Assembly (NCBI GenBank): GCA_030039005.1
Contig: JASHQT010000506.1
Location: 1-18,892 of the forward strand
Direction: 5' to 3'
DNA: 18,892 nucleotides
From: Bryobacteraceae bacterium
GTDB lineage: Bacteria > Acidobacteriota > Terriglobia > Bryobacterales > Bryobacteraceae
Positions 6,811 through 13,660 of the stretch are shown one piece after another; position 1 is the first letter of the stretch; each line of letters starts with the position of its first letter. The notes under the pieces were generated by a model, which was given only the letters and a program-made list of their open reading frames with translations, had not been told where the DNA came from and made no database searches. Made by a program: the position numbers and the translations under genes.

Positions 6811-8079
6811 CTATTTCGCGGCCAGCAGGGTGCGCGAGAGCAGATCCAGAAAAAGCCCGACGTCGGTGACCACACCGACGGCTTGGCCGGTGCCGCGGTC
6901 GCTCACCTTGGTGGCGACGGCAGGATTAATGTCGACGCAAACGATCTTCACCCAGCTCGGCAGCATGTTTCCCACCGCGATGGAGTGCAGCATGGAGCCC
7001 AGGCACAGCACCAATCCCGCGCTCTTCAACTGTTCGGCGTAAGCGTCCTGCGCGCGGTTCATATCCGTGATGGTCTCCGGCAGCGGCCCATCGTCGCGCA
7101 AACTGCCGGCCAGCACGAAGGGCACATTGTGCTTCACGCACTCATACATGATGCCACTATGCAACCGGCCGCTCGCCACGGCTCCGCGAACCCCGCCGCA
7201 GTTGTAAATGGCATTGATGGCGCGCATATGATTGCGATGGCCGTGCTCTTCCTGGCGCCCGTCGCTTTGCCGGATTCCGAGCGAGGTGCCGAACAGCGCG
7301 CTTTCAATGTCGTGCACGCCGAGCGCATTGCCGCTCAGCAGCGCCTGGATGTAGCCCTCGCGGATCAGGCGCGCCAAGGGCGCTACGCCGCCGGTGTGAA
7401 CCACCACGGGCCCCGCGACCACCACGATGCCCTGGCCTGCCGCGCGCGTCTGTTCGATGAGCGCAGCAGTTTGCTTGACCGCCGTCTCCACCTGCCGCTC
7501 GGAAGAAATCCCGTTACTCATGAAGGCGAACGCCAGCCGGTCGCGCTCCTTGGATTCAGGAACCACGCGAATGCCGCGCATGCCCGTCACCACCCGGTCG
7601 CCCGCCTGGATGTCGCGCAGTCTGCGGCAAAACGCCCGGTCCTGGTCCACCACGATCAGCGCGTCCATGCGCTGGTTCTGAACCTCGATCCAGTGGCCTG
7701 CATGACGCACGTAGGTCTTATGGTTGGTAGTGGAATAAAAGTCCTCCGGCGCGCAACAGTTTTGCTGCACTGTGAAGAGCTCCACGTCGCCGGAATCCAC
7801 CATCGAACAGCCTAGGCCGAGTAATTGCGAGAGGATTTTCTCCATCGACTCGGCGTTGCCGGCGTCGATCTTCAGCCGCAGGTAAGAGCGGTCGCTGTTG
7901 GTGCGGCCGATGCGAAACTCCTCCACTTCATATTGGCCGCCGTACTCGACCACGGTGTCGAAGATCTGCTCCATGATGTGGGAGTCGATCAAATGGCCCT
8001 GGGCTTCGACGCGCTCCTGCAGGGGCAGGGTCCCGGTCGCGGGCATAGTTGCCGATTGGCTTTGGGATTTGGTTTCCAA
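6811..8079 (-). CDS. TIGR00300 / LOR-SDH-like protein, probable ornithine cyclodeaminase
   Basis: This 422-residue protein matches, by recognition, the family once named LOR/SDH bifunctional enzyme conserved region (TIGR00300). Related proteins form the C-terminal part of cyanobacterial AgrE/ArgZ and an archaeal ornithine cyclodeaminase, which converts ornithine to proline and ammonia with NAD. Family-like segments are HLIDSHIMEQIFDTVVEYGG (29-48), IVVVAGPVVVHTGGVAPLAR (218-237), IQALLSGNALGVHDIESALF (244-263) and LCLGSMLHSIAVGNMLP (358-374). KIVCVDINPAVATKVSDRG (378-396) completes a Rossmann-like fold. The N-terminal arginine-hydrolysing domain of AgrE is absent. The longest frame starts at TTG 8079, 15 bases after vapC, with an upstream in-frame TAG. 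An ATG at 8046 (residue 12) is an equally plausible start. Activity is inferred, not shown. Confidence 0.8.
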   Translation of the reverse strand: METKSQSQSATMPATGTLPLQERVEAQGHLIDSHIMEQIFDTVVEYGGQYEVEEFRIGRTNSDRSYLRLKIDAGNAESMEKILSQLLGLGCSMVDSGDVELFTVQQNCCAPEDFYSTTNHKTYVRHAGHWIEVQNQRMDALIVVDQDRAFCRRLRDIQAGDRVVTGMRGIRVVPESKERDRLAFAFMSNGISSERQVETAVKQTAALIEQTRAAGQGIVVVAGPVVVHTGGVAPLARLIREGYIQALLSGNALGVHDIESALFGTSLGIRQSDGRQEEHGHRNHMRAINAIYNCGGVRGAVASGRLHSGIMYECVKHNVPFVLAGSLRDDGPLPETITDMNRAQDAYAEQLKSAGLVLCLGSMLHSIAVGNMLPSWVKIVCVDINPAVATKVSDRGTGQAVGVVTDVGLFLDLLSRTLLAAK

Positions 8080-8094
8080 ATTACAGGATACCTG

Positions 8095-8523
8095 CTATTG
8101 GAGGGGAAACTCGACTTTGAACCCGGGAAACCGCAGAAAGTCGCGGTCGTTGGTGCACAGCGTCGCGCCGTGCTCGATGGCCAGGGCGGCAAGATGAGCA
8201 TCCATGATCAACGGCCCGCGAGCTTGCGAGGCCGGAACCAGCTCGCGAAGAATGGCCCAATGCCGGTTTCCCGGCGTCACGAGAACAACACTGTCCCGCG
8301 AAAGCCATTCATCCACGATCGCGAGCATCTCGTCCATGTCGCGAGGCGAAGCGAACACCTTCGGCGTCGTAGCGATCCTTATGAAGCCTAGTATCGTCTC
8401 CCACGATAGGCCAACTCCCGCGCCACCCGTCATCGCCTCCGTGAGCCACTTCGCGGCGCGGGCGTGCTCCTTGGCCAGCGAGTTATGAGCATATAGGAGC
8501 AAATTGACGTCGGGAACGATCAC
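8095..8523 (-). CDS. vapC: VapC-type PIN-domain toxin
   Basis: This 142-residue PIN-domain ribonuclease has its acidic metal site at Asp5 (PDVNLLLYAHN), Glu42, Asp108 (IMDAHLAALAIEHG) and Asp126 (TLCTNDRDFLRFPG). All four residues are intact, so it is probably active as an RNA-cutting toxin when free of its antitoxin. Known VapC proteins cut initiator tRNA or rRNA; the target here cannot be read from sequence. The GTG start at 8523 overlaps the vapB TGA in a GTGA junction, which implies translational coupling. GAGGG about 12 bases upstream, inside vapB, may assist initiation. Confidence 0.93.
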   Translation of the reverse strand: MIVPDVNLLLYAHNSLAKEHARAAKWLTEAMTGGAGVGLSWETILGFIRIATTPKVFASPRDMDEMLAIVDEWLSRDSVVLVTPGNRHWAILRELVPASQARGPLIMDAHLAALAIEHGATLCTNDRDFLRFPGFKVEFPLQ

Positions 8524-8768
8524 CGATAGTATGGACCCTCAATTTCCTCGATCAATTCCCAGGTTTTGTCGAGATTATATCCAGGCTTCAGACCCATCGG
8601 CTTCGCGCGAACCTTAAACGGTTTTGACACGGACTTTTGGCGCGCCAACAGTCCCGAGCGCAAGGTCTCGTTCACCGTCTCCTTAAACGATTTGCCGGTC
8701 TTACGCATCTCCGCATCCAGTTTGGCGCGGACATCGTCATCGAGCGTTAAGGTGGTACGTGTCGGCAC
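8520..8768 (-). CDS. vapB: VapB-type ribbon-helix-helix antitoxin
   Basis: This 82-residue protein begins with a ribbon-helix-helix DNA-binding unit: the strand TRTTLTLDDDV (3-13), then helices over AKLDAEMRKTGKSFKETVNETLRSG. The C-terminal tail, from about residue 50 (FKVRAKPMGLKPGYNLDKTW...), would wrap and inhibit VapC. It precedes vapC with a 4-base overlap, the usual order of vapBC modules. The GTG start at 8768 is chosen because the strand begins at once and no in-frame ATG lies nearby; an ATG at 8770 is out of frame. The strong upstream promoter places the transcription start on or within a base or so of this GTG, so the mRNA is probably leaderless. VapB would be expected to repress its own promoter through the palindromes there. 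Confidence 0.9.
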   Translation of the reverse strand: MPTRTTLTLDDDVRAKLDAEMRKTGKSFKETVNETLRSGLLARQKSVSKPFKVRAKPMGLKPGYNLDKTWELIEEIEGPYYR

Positions 8769-8799
8769 ATCTTGATGCTAATCCGCAGGCATCATGATG
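8768..8799. promoter_or_regulatory. Paired palindromic operator, probable VapB(C) binding site
   Basis: CATCATGATG (8790-8799, perfect palindrome) and CATCTTGATG (8768-8777, palindromic except its two central bases) have centres 22 bp apart, about two helical turns. The outer halves also form one larger inverted repeat: ACATCATGATGC against GCATCAAGATGT, 11 of 12 bases pairing. One copy touches the -35, the other covers part of the -10 and the start codon. This suits autorepression by a dimer of ribbon-helix-helix dimers. Confidence 0.6.
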
Positions 8800-8803
8800 T
8801 CAA
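8775..8803 (-). promoter_or_regulatory. vapBC promoter, consensus -35
   Basis: On the minus strand TTGACA (8803-8798, perfect consensus) is followed by a 17-base spacer and TAGCAT (8780-8775). Six bases separate the -10 from the GTG of vapB, so transcription should begin about at the start codon. The -35 directly abuts the stop codon (8806-8804) of the upstream methyltransferase gene. Confidence 0.7.
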
Positions 8804-9433
8804 TTAGCGCTCGGCCAGCCATGCCAAGAACAGCCCGTCCGGCGCGACGTCATCCCAGTATGAAATGGGGCGGCTGGAAACGCGGGCGCAACGCTTTCCG
8901 AGCAGCTTCTCCAGTTCTTTGCGCCCGAACCACTTCTCCCAGTCGGGAGTCTTGAGCCGGCCCCATTGCTCGACGTTTTTGTCGATGATCACGATGCGGC
9001 CGCCTGGCCGGACCACGCGGCACACCTCCGCGACCGCGGCGTCGATATCCACGGCGTGCTCCAGCGATTCGGTGGCATACGCGCAATCGAACGTGTCCGA
9101 TGGAAACGGCAACGCCGTCATCGACCCCGCGCACGCGCTGACGCCCGGTGGAACGCATCGCAGCATGGCTTCCGCTAGATCGAAGCCTACGATGGATGCC
9201 GCTGCATAGCGCTCGGCCAGGACACGCGCGAAACGGCCCTTCCCGCAGCCCACATCCAAAACGCGCTTACCGTTCAGGTCCCCGAAATATTCCAGGATTA
9301 GCTGGACATGGTAGATCCGCGGATCAATCGTAGAAGGGAAATTCTCCTCATCGGCCGCGGCTTCATTAAAATGCTCGCGGATCTGTGGCAACGGCACCAT
9401 CGCCGGCGTGGGCTTCGGCTTGCGCCAGAACAT
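8804..9433 (-). CDS. Class I SAM-dependent methyltransferase, substrate unknown
   Basis: This 209-residue Methyltransf_11-type protein has motif I RVLDVGCGKGRFARVLAERY (57-76) and acidic D85 in IVGFDLAEAM. Motif II is FDCAYATESLEHAVDIDAAV (115-134) and motif III VVRPGGRIVIIDKN (140-153). The short C-terminus (DWEKWFGRKELEKLLG..., ending in WLAER) lacks an extra domain. It is soluble and has no signal peptide. Family members methylate small molecules, quinones or sugars, and nothing here narrows the choice. Its ATG shares one base with the phosphofructokinase stop (TAATG), so it is translationally coupled to that gene. No Shine-Dalgarno precedes it. Confidence 0.88.
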   Translation of the reverse strand: MFWRKPKPTPAMVPLPQIREHFNEAAADEENFPSTIDPRIYHVQLILEYFGDLNGKRVLDVGCGKGRFARVLAERYAAASIVGFDLAEAMLRCVPPGVSACAGSMTALPFPSDTFDCAYATESLEHAVDIDAAVAEVCRVVRPGGRIVIIDKNVEQWGRLKTPDWEKWFGRKELEKLLGKRCARVSSRPISYWDDVAPDGLFLAWLAER

Positions 9434-10617
9434 TACGCGCGCGTGAGGAAAATCGGCAGCCCGGTTTTATTGGCGTAATTGGGACGGTACCGATCAGTGT
9501 TGTACATCGTGGCGACCTCCACGTGCCGCGGTCCCAGCCCCGGATCGGGAATCGGCGCCATGGCATACTTGCCGTCCACCAGCGCCGACATCAGCCCGCT
9601 TTTGTTGTCGAGCACCGACTCCAGAGCCATGGTCCCGAACGTATTGGCGACCAACTTGTCCACAAAATCCGGAACGCCGCTGCGCAAATCATAGGTCAAG
9701 TCGCTCACGATCGTCTCTTCGTGCACGCGGCGGTGGATCTCCTCGGCCAGCGCTTCCGCCACGTTCTCCTTCTTGCGATGGCCGTACGCATCGGCTTCCC
9801 CGTATTCCCGTACCTGGTAGCCCTCCCACTCCGCGCCTTCCGACAGAATTACCAAACAATAGTTACTGGGATTGTTCTTTTTGTCCGTCATCAACAGATC
9901 GACAAGCTTTTCCAGGTTTACCTTGTATTCCGGGATGCAACAGCGGATGGAAGCGACATAGGCCGTATACAACGACGTAAACCCCGCGTCGCGCCCAAAG
10001 ACGCGAAAGATTCCAATACGCTCGTGGGATCCCACGGTGGTTCGCTGGCGGGCGATAGCATCGGTAGCGCGCGTGATCGCCGTCGAGAACCCGATGCAGT
10101 ACTCCGTGTTGCGTACGTCATTGTCCATGGTCTTGGGTACCGCGATCACCTTGACACCCATGGCGTGCAGTTTGGCGGCGTAGCTCAGCGTGTCGTCGCC
10201 GCCGATGGCGATCAGGGAGGTCAGGCCCAATTGCTCGATGTTCTTGAGGACCTGCGGACTCGCGTCGTACACAACGGACGTTTTCCCACCTTTGGTCACT
10301 TCCTTCTTCGGAAAATCCTTCTCGGACAGGAAGTCTGGCAACTTCGGCATCTTAGAAGGATTGGTCCGGCTGCTGTGGAGCACCGTTCCGCCGAACCGAT
10401 CGATGGTCCGCGTGTTCTCGCGCGTCAAAGGCAGGATGTACTTGGTTCGACTGGCACCGTCGTCCAGGCGGACATGCGTCAAGCCCTCCCAACCGCGCCG
10501 GATTCCGATGACTTCACAGCAGTTCTCCGTGGCGCGGTAGGTTACTTCTTTGATCACGGAATTGAGGCCAGGAACGTCGCCGCCTCCGGTGAGGATACCG
10601 ATTCGCTGATTTGCCAT
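9433..10617 (-). CDS. pfp: 6-phosphofructokinase, pyrophosphate-dependent type
   Basis: This 394-residue PfkA-family protein has GILTGGGDVPGLNSVI (7-22), AIGGDDTLSYAAKL (137-150), the catalytic loop PKTMDNDV (161-168) and RVFGRDAGF. Asp at the second position after GGD (GGDD, where E. coli ATP-PFK has GGDG) and Lys in PKT (where E. coli has PGT) are the known marks of PPi- over ATP-dependence. It therefore probably phosphorylates fructose 6-phosphate reversibly with pyrophosphate in glycolysis. Phosphoryl-donor choice is inferred from these two residues. The ATG at 10617 has no clear Shine-Dalgarno. TAAAAT ends 5 bases before it, so this mRNA may also be leaderless. The following methyltransferase gene is coupled through TAATG. 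Confidence 0.92.
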   Translation of the reverse strand: MANQRIGILTGGGDVPGLNSVIKEVTYRATENCCEVIGIRRGWEGLTHVRLDDGASRTKYILPLTRENTRTIDRFGGTVLHSSRTNPSKMPKLPDFLSEKDFPKKEVTKGGKTSVVYDASPQVLKNIEQLGLTSLIAIGGDDTLSYAAKLHAMGVKVIAVPKTMDNDVRNTEYCIGFSTAITRATDAIARQRTTVGSHERIGIFRVFGRDAGFTSLYTAYVASIRCCIPEYKVNLEKLVDLLMTDKKNNPSNYCLVILSEGAEWEGYQVREYGEADAYGHRKKENVAEALAEEIHRRVHEETIVSDLTYDLRSGVPDFVDKLVANTFGTMALESVLDNKSGLMSALVDGKYAMAPIPDPGLGPRHVEVATMYNTDRYRPNYANKTGLPIFLTRA

Positions 10618-10622
10618 GGCCC

Positions 10623-10651
10623 ATTTTACTCTAGAGCCTGGTTTACTCTAG
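10623..10651 (-). promoter_or_regulatory. Direct repeat and -10-like element before the phosphofructokinase gene
   Basis: TTTACTCTAG occurs at 10625-10634 and again at 10642-10651, an exact 10-base direct repeat with a 17-base period. On the minus strand the proximal copy overlaps TAAAAT (10628-10623), which could be a -10 placing the transcription start near the ATG. No good -35 is present, so an activator using the repeat is one possibility. Confidence 0.35.
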
Positions 10652-10661
10652 CGTGACCGGC

Positions 10662-10694
10662 CCGGCTTCGGGCGGAGGCTAAACCCGAAGCCGG
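10662..10694 (-). terminator. Strong hairpin after the Tyr/Gly-rich protein gene
   Basis: CCGGCTTCGGG pairs perfectly with CCCGAAGCCGG (11 bp) around an 11-base loop. It lies 19 bases beyond the stop of the secreted Tyr/Gly-rich protein gene and upstream of the phosphofructokinase start. There is no U-tract on either side, so it is either a U-less terminator or an mRNA-end stabiliser. Its position separates two transcription units. Confidence 0.5.
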
Positions 10695-10713
10695 ACGCTC
10701 GCGAACGGGTTAA

Positions 10714-11115
10714 TTACCGGTGTCCACCACCGTGGCCACCACCACCGTGGAATCCACCGCCGCCATGGAATCCGCCGCCACCGCGAGCGAATCCGCCACC
10801 GTGGTATCCGCCGCCGTAGCCACCGCGATACCCGCCACCATAATATCCGCGGCCGTAGCCGCCCCAGCCACCCCAGCCTCCACCGAAATAGACGCCCCCG
10901 TAATAGGGGTATCCGTATCCATAGTAGGGGTAAGCATACGGGTATCCATAGGCATAGGGATAGCCGTAATAGGGATAAGGGTACGAGTAAGCTGGCACTC
11001 CAATGCCAATCCCAAACCGCACGGCGGCATTCGCCTTTGGCGTACCCGCGAACATCAACAAGCCCGCCAGCGCGACGATCGGGAGACCCAATTTCTTTAG
11101 TGTTTTCTTGAACAT
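10714..11115 (-). CDS. Small secreted Tyr/Pro- and Gly/His-rich repeat protein
   Basis: This 133-residue low-complexity protein starts with a clear signal peptide, MFKKTLKKLG followed by a hydrophobic core, with likely cleavage after KANA (residue 30). Residues 42-72 repeat Tyr, Pro, Gly and Ala (YPYYGYPYAYGYPYAYP-like). Residues 78-133 are Gly-rich with Trp, Tyr, Arg and then His (GGGFHGGGGFHGGGGHGGGHR). The second part could bind metal, adhere to surfaces or form a flexible outer layer; no family is recognised. The frame extends to 11229, but the ATG at 11115 is chosen because the signal peptide starts there and AGGAAGG sits 7 bases upstream. A hairpin in the leader touches that ribosome binding site. 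Rich alternative frames in this repeat DNA are artefacts. Confidence 0.82.
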   Translation of the reverse strand: MFKKTLKKLGLPIVALAGLLMFAGTPKANAAVRFGIGIGVPAYSYPYPYYGYPYAYGYPYAYPYYGYGYPYYGGVYFGGGWGGWGGYGRGYYGGGYRGGYGGGYHGGGFARGGGGFHGGGGFHGGGGHGGGHR

Positions 11116-11126
11116 ATTCAGCCTTC

Positions 11127-11155
11127 CTGGAGGGCTGACTCCCATCGCCCTCCAG
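11127..11155 (-). promoter_or_regulatory. Leader hairpin touching the ribosome binding site
   Basis: On the mRNA, CTGGAGGGC pairs perfectly with GCCCTCCAG (9 bp, 11-base loop). The 3' arm ends inside the Shine-Dalgarno AGGAAGG (11128-11122), covering its first two bases. An alternative pairing, CAGCC with GGCTG, would hold the Shine-Dalgarno in a 9-base loop and excludes the first. Such a leader could tune translation. Confidence 0.4.
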
Positions 11156-11215
11156 TCTATTGGATGCGATGTCCACGTTGGGGTTCCATGATGATGAAAT
11201 TTCCGTCGGGCGGTC

Positions 11216-11244
11216 TTGTATTTCGCCAATTCTTCGCCTATTAT
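11216..11244 (+). promoter_or_regulatory. Promoter for the DinB-family gene
   Basis: TTGTAT (11216-11221) and TATTAT (11239-11244) are separated by 17 bases, the optimal sigma-70 spacing; the hexamers match consensus at 4 and 5 of 6 positions. Transcription from near 11251 leaves a leader of about 29 bases containing GAGGA before the ATG at 11280. Confidence 0.55.
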
Positions 11245-11279
11245 GGCAGAGCAACCATTTCTCCCACACAGAGGAACCT

Positions 11280-11783
11280 ATGAAAATCGCAGAAAGCTTG
11301 CTCCCTGAATTCGATCAGGAAATGGCAAACACGCGCAAGGTCCTGGAGCGCGCCCCAGCCGCCAAATTCTCCTGGAAACCGCATCCCAAATCGTTCGAGC
11401 TCGGCGCATTGGCCGCCCACATCGCCAACATGGCCGAATGGGCCAGCTTGACATTGCGGCAGGATTCGTTCGACTACGCCCCGCCCGGCGCGCCGCCATA
11501 CGAGACACCCAAGTTCACCAGCACGCAGGACCTGGTGGCTGCCTTCGATAGGAGTGTGGCGCAGGCTCGGTCGGCTTTAGCCGCGGCCGACGACGCCCGC
11601 ATGGTGGCGCCCTGGAGCCTGATGGCCGGCGGCAACATCATCATGACCATGCCGCGGGCAGCCGTGATCCGCACCTTCGTGATGAACCACATCATCCATC
11701 ATCGCGCCCAGATGACGGTATATCTGCGGCTGAACGATATCCCTGTTCCGGGGCTTTACGGGCCGTCGGCGGATGAACAGTAG
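11280..11783 (+). CDS. DinB-family (DinB/YfiT-like) four-helix metalloprotein
   Basis: This 167-residue protein has the DinB-like helical bundle pattern and a metal-binding His triad: His47 in LGALAAHIANMAEW, then His137 and His141 in VMNHIIHHRAQMTVYLRLND. The ending HHRAQ.TVYLR..D..VPG.YGPSADE is typical of the family. Members include thiol-dependent transferases (bacillithiol, mycothiol), and many have no known function; the name comes from a DNA-damage-inducible B. subtilis gene. Neither substrate nor damage induction can be inferred here. The ATG at 11280 follows GAGGA by 5 bases. The frame is open back to 11160, but that extension has no family similarity. Its stop lies 3 bases from the stop of the convergent exporter permease gene. 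Confidence 0.9.
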   Translation: MKIAESLLPEFDQEMANTRKVLERAPAAKFSWKPHPKSFELGALAAHIANMAEWASLTLRQDSFDYAPPGAPPYETPKFTSTQDLVAAFDRSVAQARSALAAADDARMVAPWSLMAGGNIIMTMPRAAVIRTFVMNHIIHHRAQMTVYLRLNDIPVPGLYGPSADEQ

Positions 11784-11786
11784 CGG

Positions 11787-12593
11787 TTACAGAACGTCGG
11801 CGAATCCGCGCTTGAGATGCCGGAAAAACAATCCGCCGGCGACGAACGCAGTGACCGCGTAGGCCGTGATGACCGCCAGATCGTGCAGGCTCGGGATGCG
11901 GTAGGAGAGCAGCCGGTCCCGGTAAGCCTGCACCACAAACGCCAGCGGGTTCAAGTGCAGCGCGAAGCGGACGCGCTCGGGCACTTGCTGCTCGGTGATG
12001 AAGATCGGCGTAATCCAGAACCAGAAGACCAGGATGACGTTCAGGACCTGCGCCGTATCGCGCAGGTAGACCTGCAGGCTGGCGACAATCCAGCCCACGC
12101 CCACTGCAAACAACCCCACCAGCAGCATGTACACCGGCAGCATCAGCATCCACAAGCTGAAATGCCCCGTAATCACGCCAATGCCCGTGATCACCAGCGC
12201 CACCACCATCAAGTGGCTCGCCAGCGATGACAGAAAAATCGACACCGGAACGATCTCGGCCGGGAAAACTGTCTTGGTGATCAGATTGGCGTTGTCCAGC
12301 ATCGAATTGGCCGACCGCGTGACGGTATCCTGGAATAGCAGCCAGGGCAGGAATCCGCAAAATAGAAACAGCGGATAGCTCTCGGTGGGCGCGCCCGGCG
12401 GAACGGTCTGATGCAGGCAGATTTCAAAGACGAAGACCCAGCTCACCAGTTGCACCAGTGGCAGGATCAGGCCCCACATCCATCCGGCCGTGGAGCCGAC
12501 GAAGCGCTGTTCGAAATCGCGCCGCACCATCTCGAGCAGCAGCGTGCGGCGTTCGATTAGGTTGCGCGCGAAGTGGTGTCCCGGTAAGCGCAT
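11787..12593 (-). CDS. wzm: ABC-2 type polysaccharide exporter permease, Wzm-like
   Basis: This 268-residue inner-membrane protein has about six hydrophobic segments and the Wzm/KpsM features. These are an amphipathic N-terminus ([20 protein letters not shown]), [20 protein letters not shown] in the first membrane segment, [19 protein letters not shown], and [20 protein letters not shown]. The region near the C-terminus, [18 protein letters not shown], is also typical. Wzm pairs with an ATPase (Wzt) to export undecaprenyl-linked O-antigen, capsule or teichoic acid-like glycans. No ATPase gene is next to it: downstream is the convergent DinB-family gene and upstream the divergent dehydrogenase gene. 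The ATPase must be elsewhere or the gene is an orphan. Start ATG at 12593, with only a weak GAG as ribosome binding site. Confidence 0.88.
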   Translation of the reverse strand: MRLPGHHFARNLIERRTLLLEMVRRDFEQRFVGSTAGWMWGLILPLVQLVSWVFVFEICLHQTVPPGAPTESYPLFLFCGFLPWLLFQDTVTRSANSMLDNANLITKTVFPAEIVPVSIFLSSLASHLMVVALVITGIGVITGHFSLWMLMLPVYMLLVGLFAVGVGWIVASLQVYLRDTAQVLNVILVFWFWITPIFITEQQVPERVRFALHLNPLAFVVQAYRDRLLSYRIPSLHDLAVITAYAVTAFVAGGLFFRHLKRGFADVL

Positions 12594-12653
12594 GATTCTC
12601 AGCTCGCTTTCCCCAGGTTACTATGGGGGCAGAGAGGCTGTGAAAGCAAGGTC

Positions 12654-13652
12654 ATGAAAGCCTGCGTGCTTCATCATCCGGCGCCGATCGAGTCGAATCC
12701 GCTCGAATACACGGACGTTCCCAGCCCCCAGCCTTCCGGAAACCAGGTGCTGGTGCGGGTGAATGCCTGCGGTGTCTGCCGGACCGATCTGCACGTCACC
12801 GAAGGTGAACTCGCTGTGCGCAAGTCACCGATCATTCCGGGGCATCAGGTCGTCGGCGTGGTCCAAGCCGTGGGCGCTGCCGTAAAGCAGCACGCCGTGG
12901 GAACGCGCGTGGGCATCGCCTGGCTGCATTCCACCGATGGAACGTGCGAATATTGCCGCGCGAAAGCAGAAAACTTGTGCAATAACCCGACATTCACCGG
13001 CTGGACCGTGGATGGCGGCTACGCCGAGTACGCCCTCGGCGAAGAGAGCTTCGTCTATCCGATTCCGGAGGGCTTCGACGATTTGAAGGCCGCGCCGCTG
13101 CTGTGCGCGGGCATCATCGGATTCCGTTCGCTGCGGCTTTCGGGCATCGGGCGCGGCGGCAGGCTGGGGCTGTATGGATTCGGCGCCGCGGCCAGTGTGG
13201 CCATACAAGTGGCCGAGCATTGGGGCGCAGAGGTCTACGCCTGCACGCGCGACGAACGGCACCAGAAACTTGCGCTGGAGTTGGGCGCGAAGTGGGCCGG
13301 CGGAACGGTGGCCGAGCCGCCAGTGAAGCTGGACAGCGCGATCGTGTTCGCACCGGCGGGAGAGATCGTTCCTGCGGCTTTGAAGGCGCTCAAGAAAGGC
13401 GGAACGCTCGCGCTGGGCGGCATCCACATGAGCGCGATCCCCTCGTTCAGCTATGATCTGCTCTACGGCGAACGCGTGGTACGCAGCGTGGCCAACAACA
13501 CCCGCCAGGACGGGCACGATTTCCTGAAAGTGGCCGCCGAGATTCCGATCCATACCGAAATCGAAGTGTTTCCGCTCGCCGAAGCGAACCGAGCGCTCAA
13601 TGCGCTGAAGAACGATGCGATTCGCGGAGCGGCGGTGTTGAAGGTCCGTTGA
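12654..13652 (+). CDS. Zinc-dependent alcohol dehydrogenase family protein
   Basis: This 332-residue medium-chain dehydrogenase resembles the AdhA-like TIGR02822 branch. The catalytic zinc ligands are Cys42 ([11 protein letters not shown]), His64 ([10 protein letters not shown]) and Cys151 ([14 protein letters not shown]). The structural-zinc loop reads [15 protein letters not shown], where the family normally has four Cys: the first is Asp95, with Cys98, Cys101 and Cys109 kept. The coenzyme-binding fold has [16 protein letters not shown], where the family's usual GxGxxG has Ala at its last position. It probably oxidises or reduces simple alcohols and aldehydes with NAD(P); the true substrate is unknown. 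The ATG at 12654 is preceded by AAGG. It diverges from the exporter permease gene across a 60-base gap and ends 8 bases before the hairpin array. Confidence 0.92.
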   Translation: MKACVLHHPAPIESNPLEYTDVPSPQPSGNQVLVRVNACGVCRTDLHVTEGELAVRKSPIIPGHQVVGVVQAVGAAVKQHAVGTRVGIAWLHSTDGTCEYCRAKAENLCNNPTFTGWTVDGGYAEYALGEESFVYPIPEGFDDLKAAPLLCAGIIGFRSLRLSGIGRGGRLGLYGFGAAASVAIQVAEHWGAEVYACTRDERHQKLALELGAKWAGGTVAEPPVKLDSAIVFAPAGEIVPAALKALKKGGTLALGGIHMSAIPSFSYDLLYGERVVRSVANNTRQDGHDFLKVAAEIPIHTEIEVFPLAEANRALNALKNDAIRGAAVLKVR

Positions 13653-13660
13653 TTCCCAGC

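Noticed and set aside
8095..8768. Sign of a larger mobile or defence island around vapBC
   Set aside because: No integrase, transposase, tRNA, direct repeat or other defence gene is seen nearby; the flanks are housekeeping genes.
9385..10656. 423-codon open frame on the plus strand
   Set aside because: It is antisense to the phosphofructokinase gene, which has full catalytic motifs.
10679..11269. 196-codon minus-strand frame rich in Trp and Arg
   Set aside because: It is a frame-shifted reading of the Tyr/Gly repeat DNA. The adjacent frame has a signal peptide and a well-placed ribosome binding site.
11160..11279. N-terminal extension of the DinB-family frame
   Set aside because: The extra 40 residues overlap the promoter, show no family similarity and lack a ribosome binding site; the ATG at 11280 has one.
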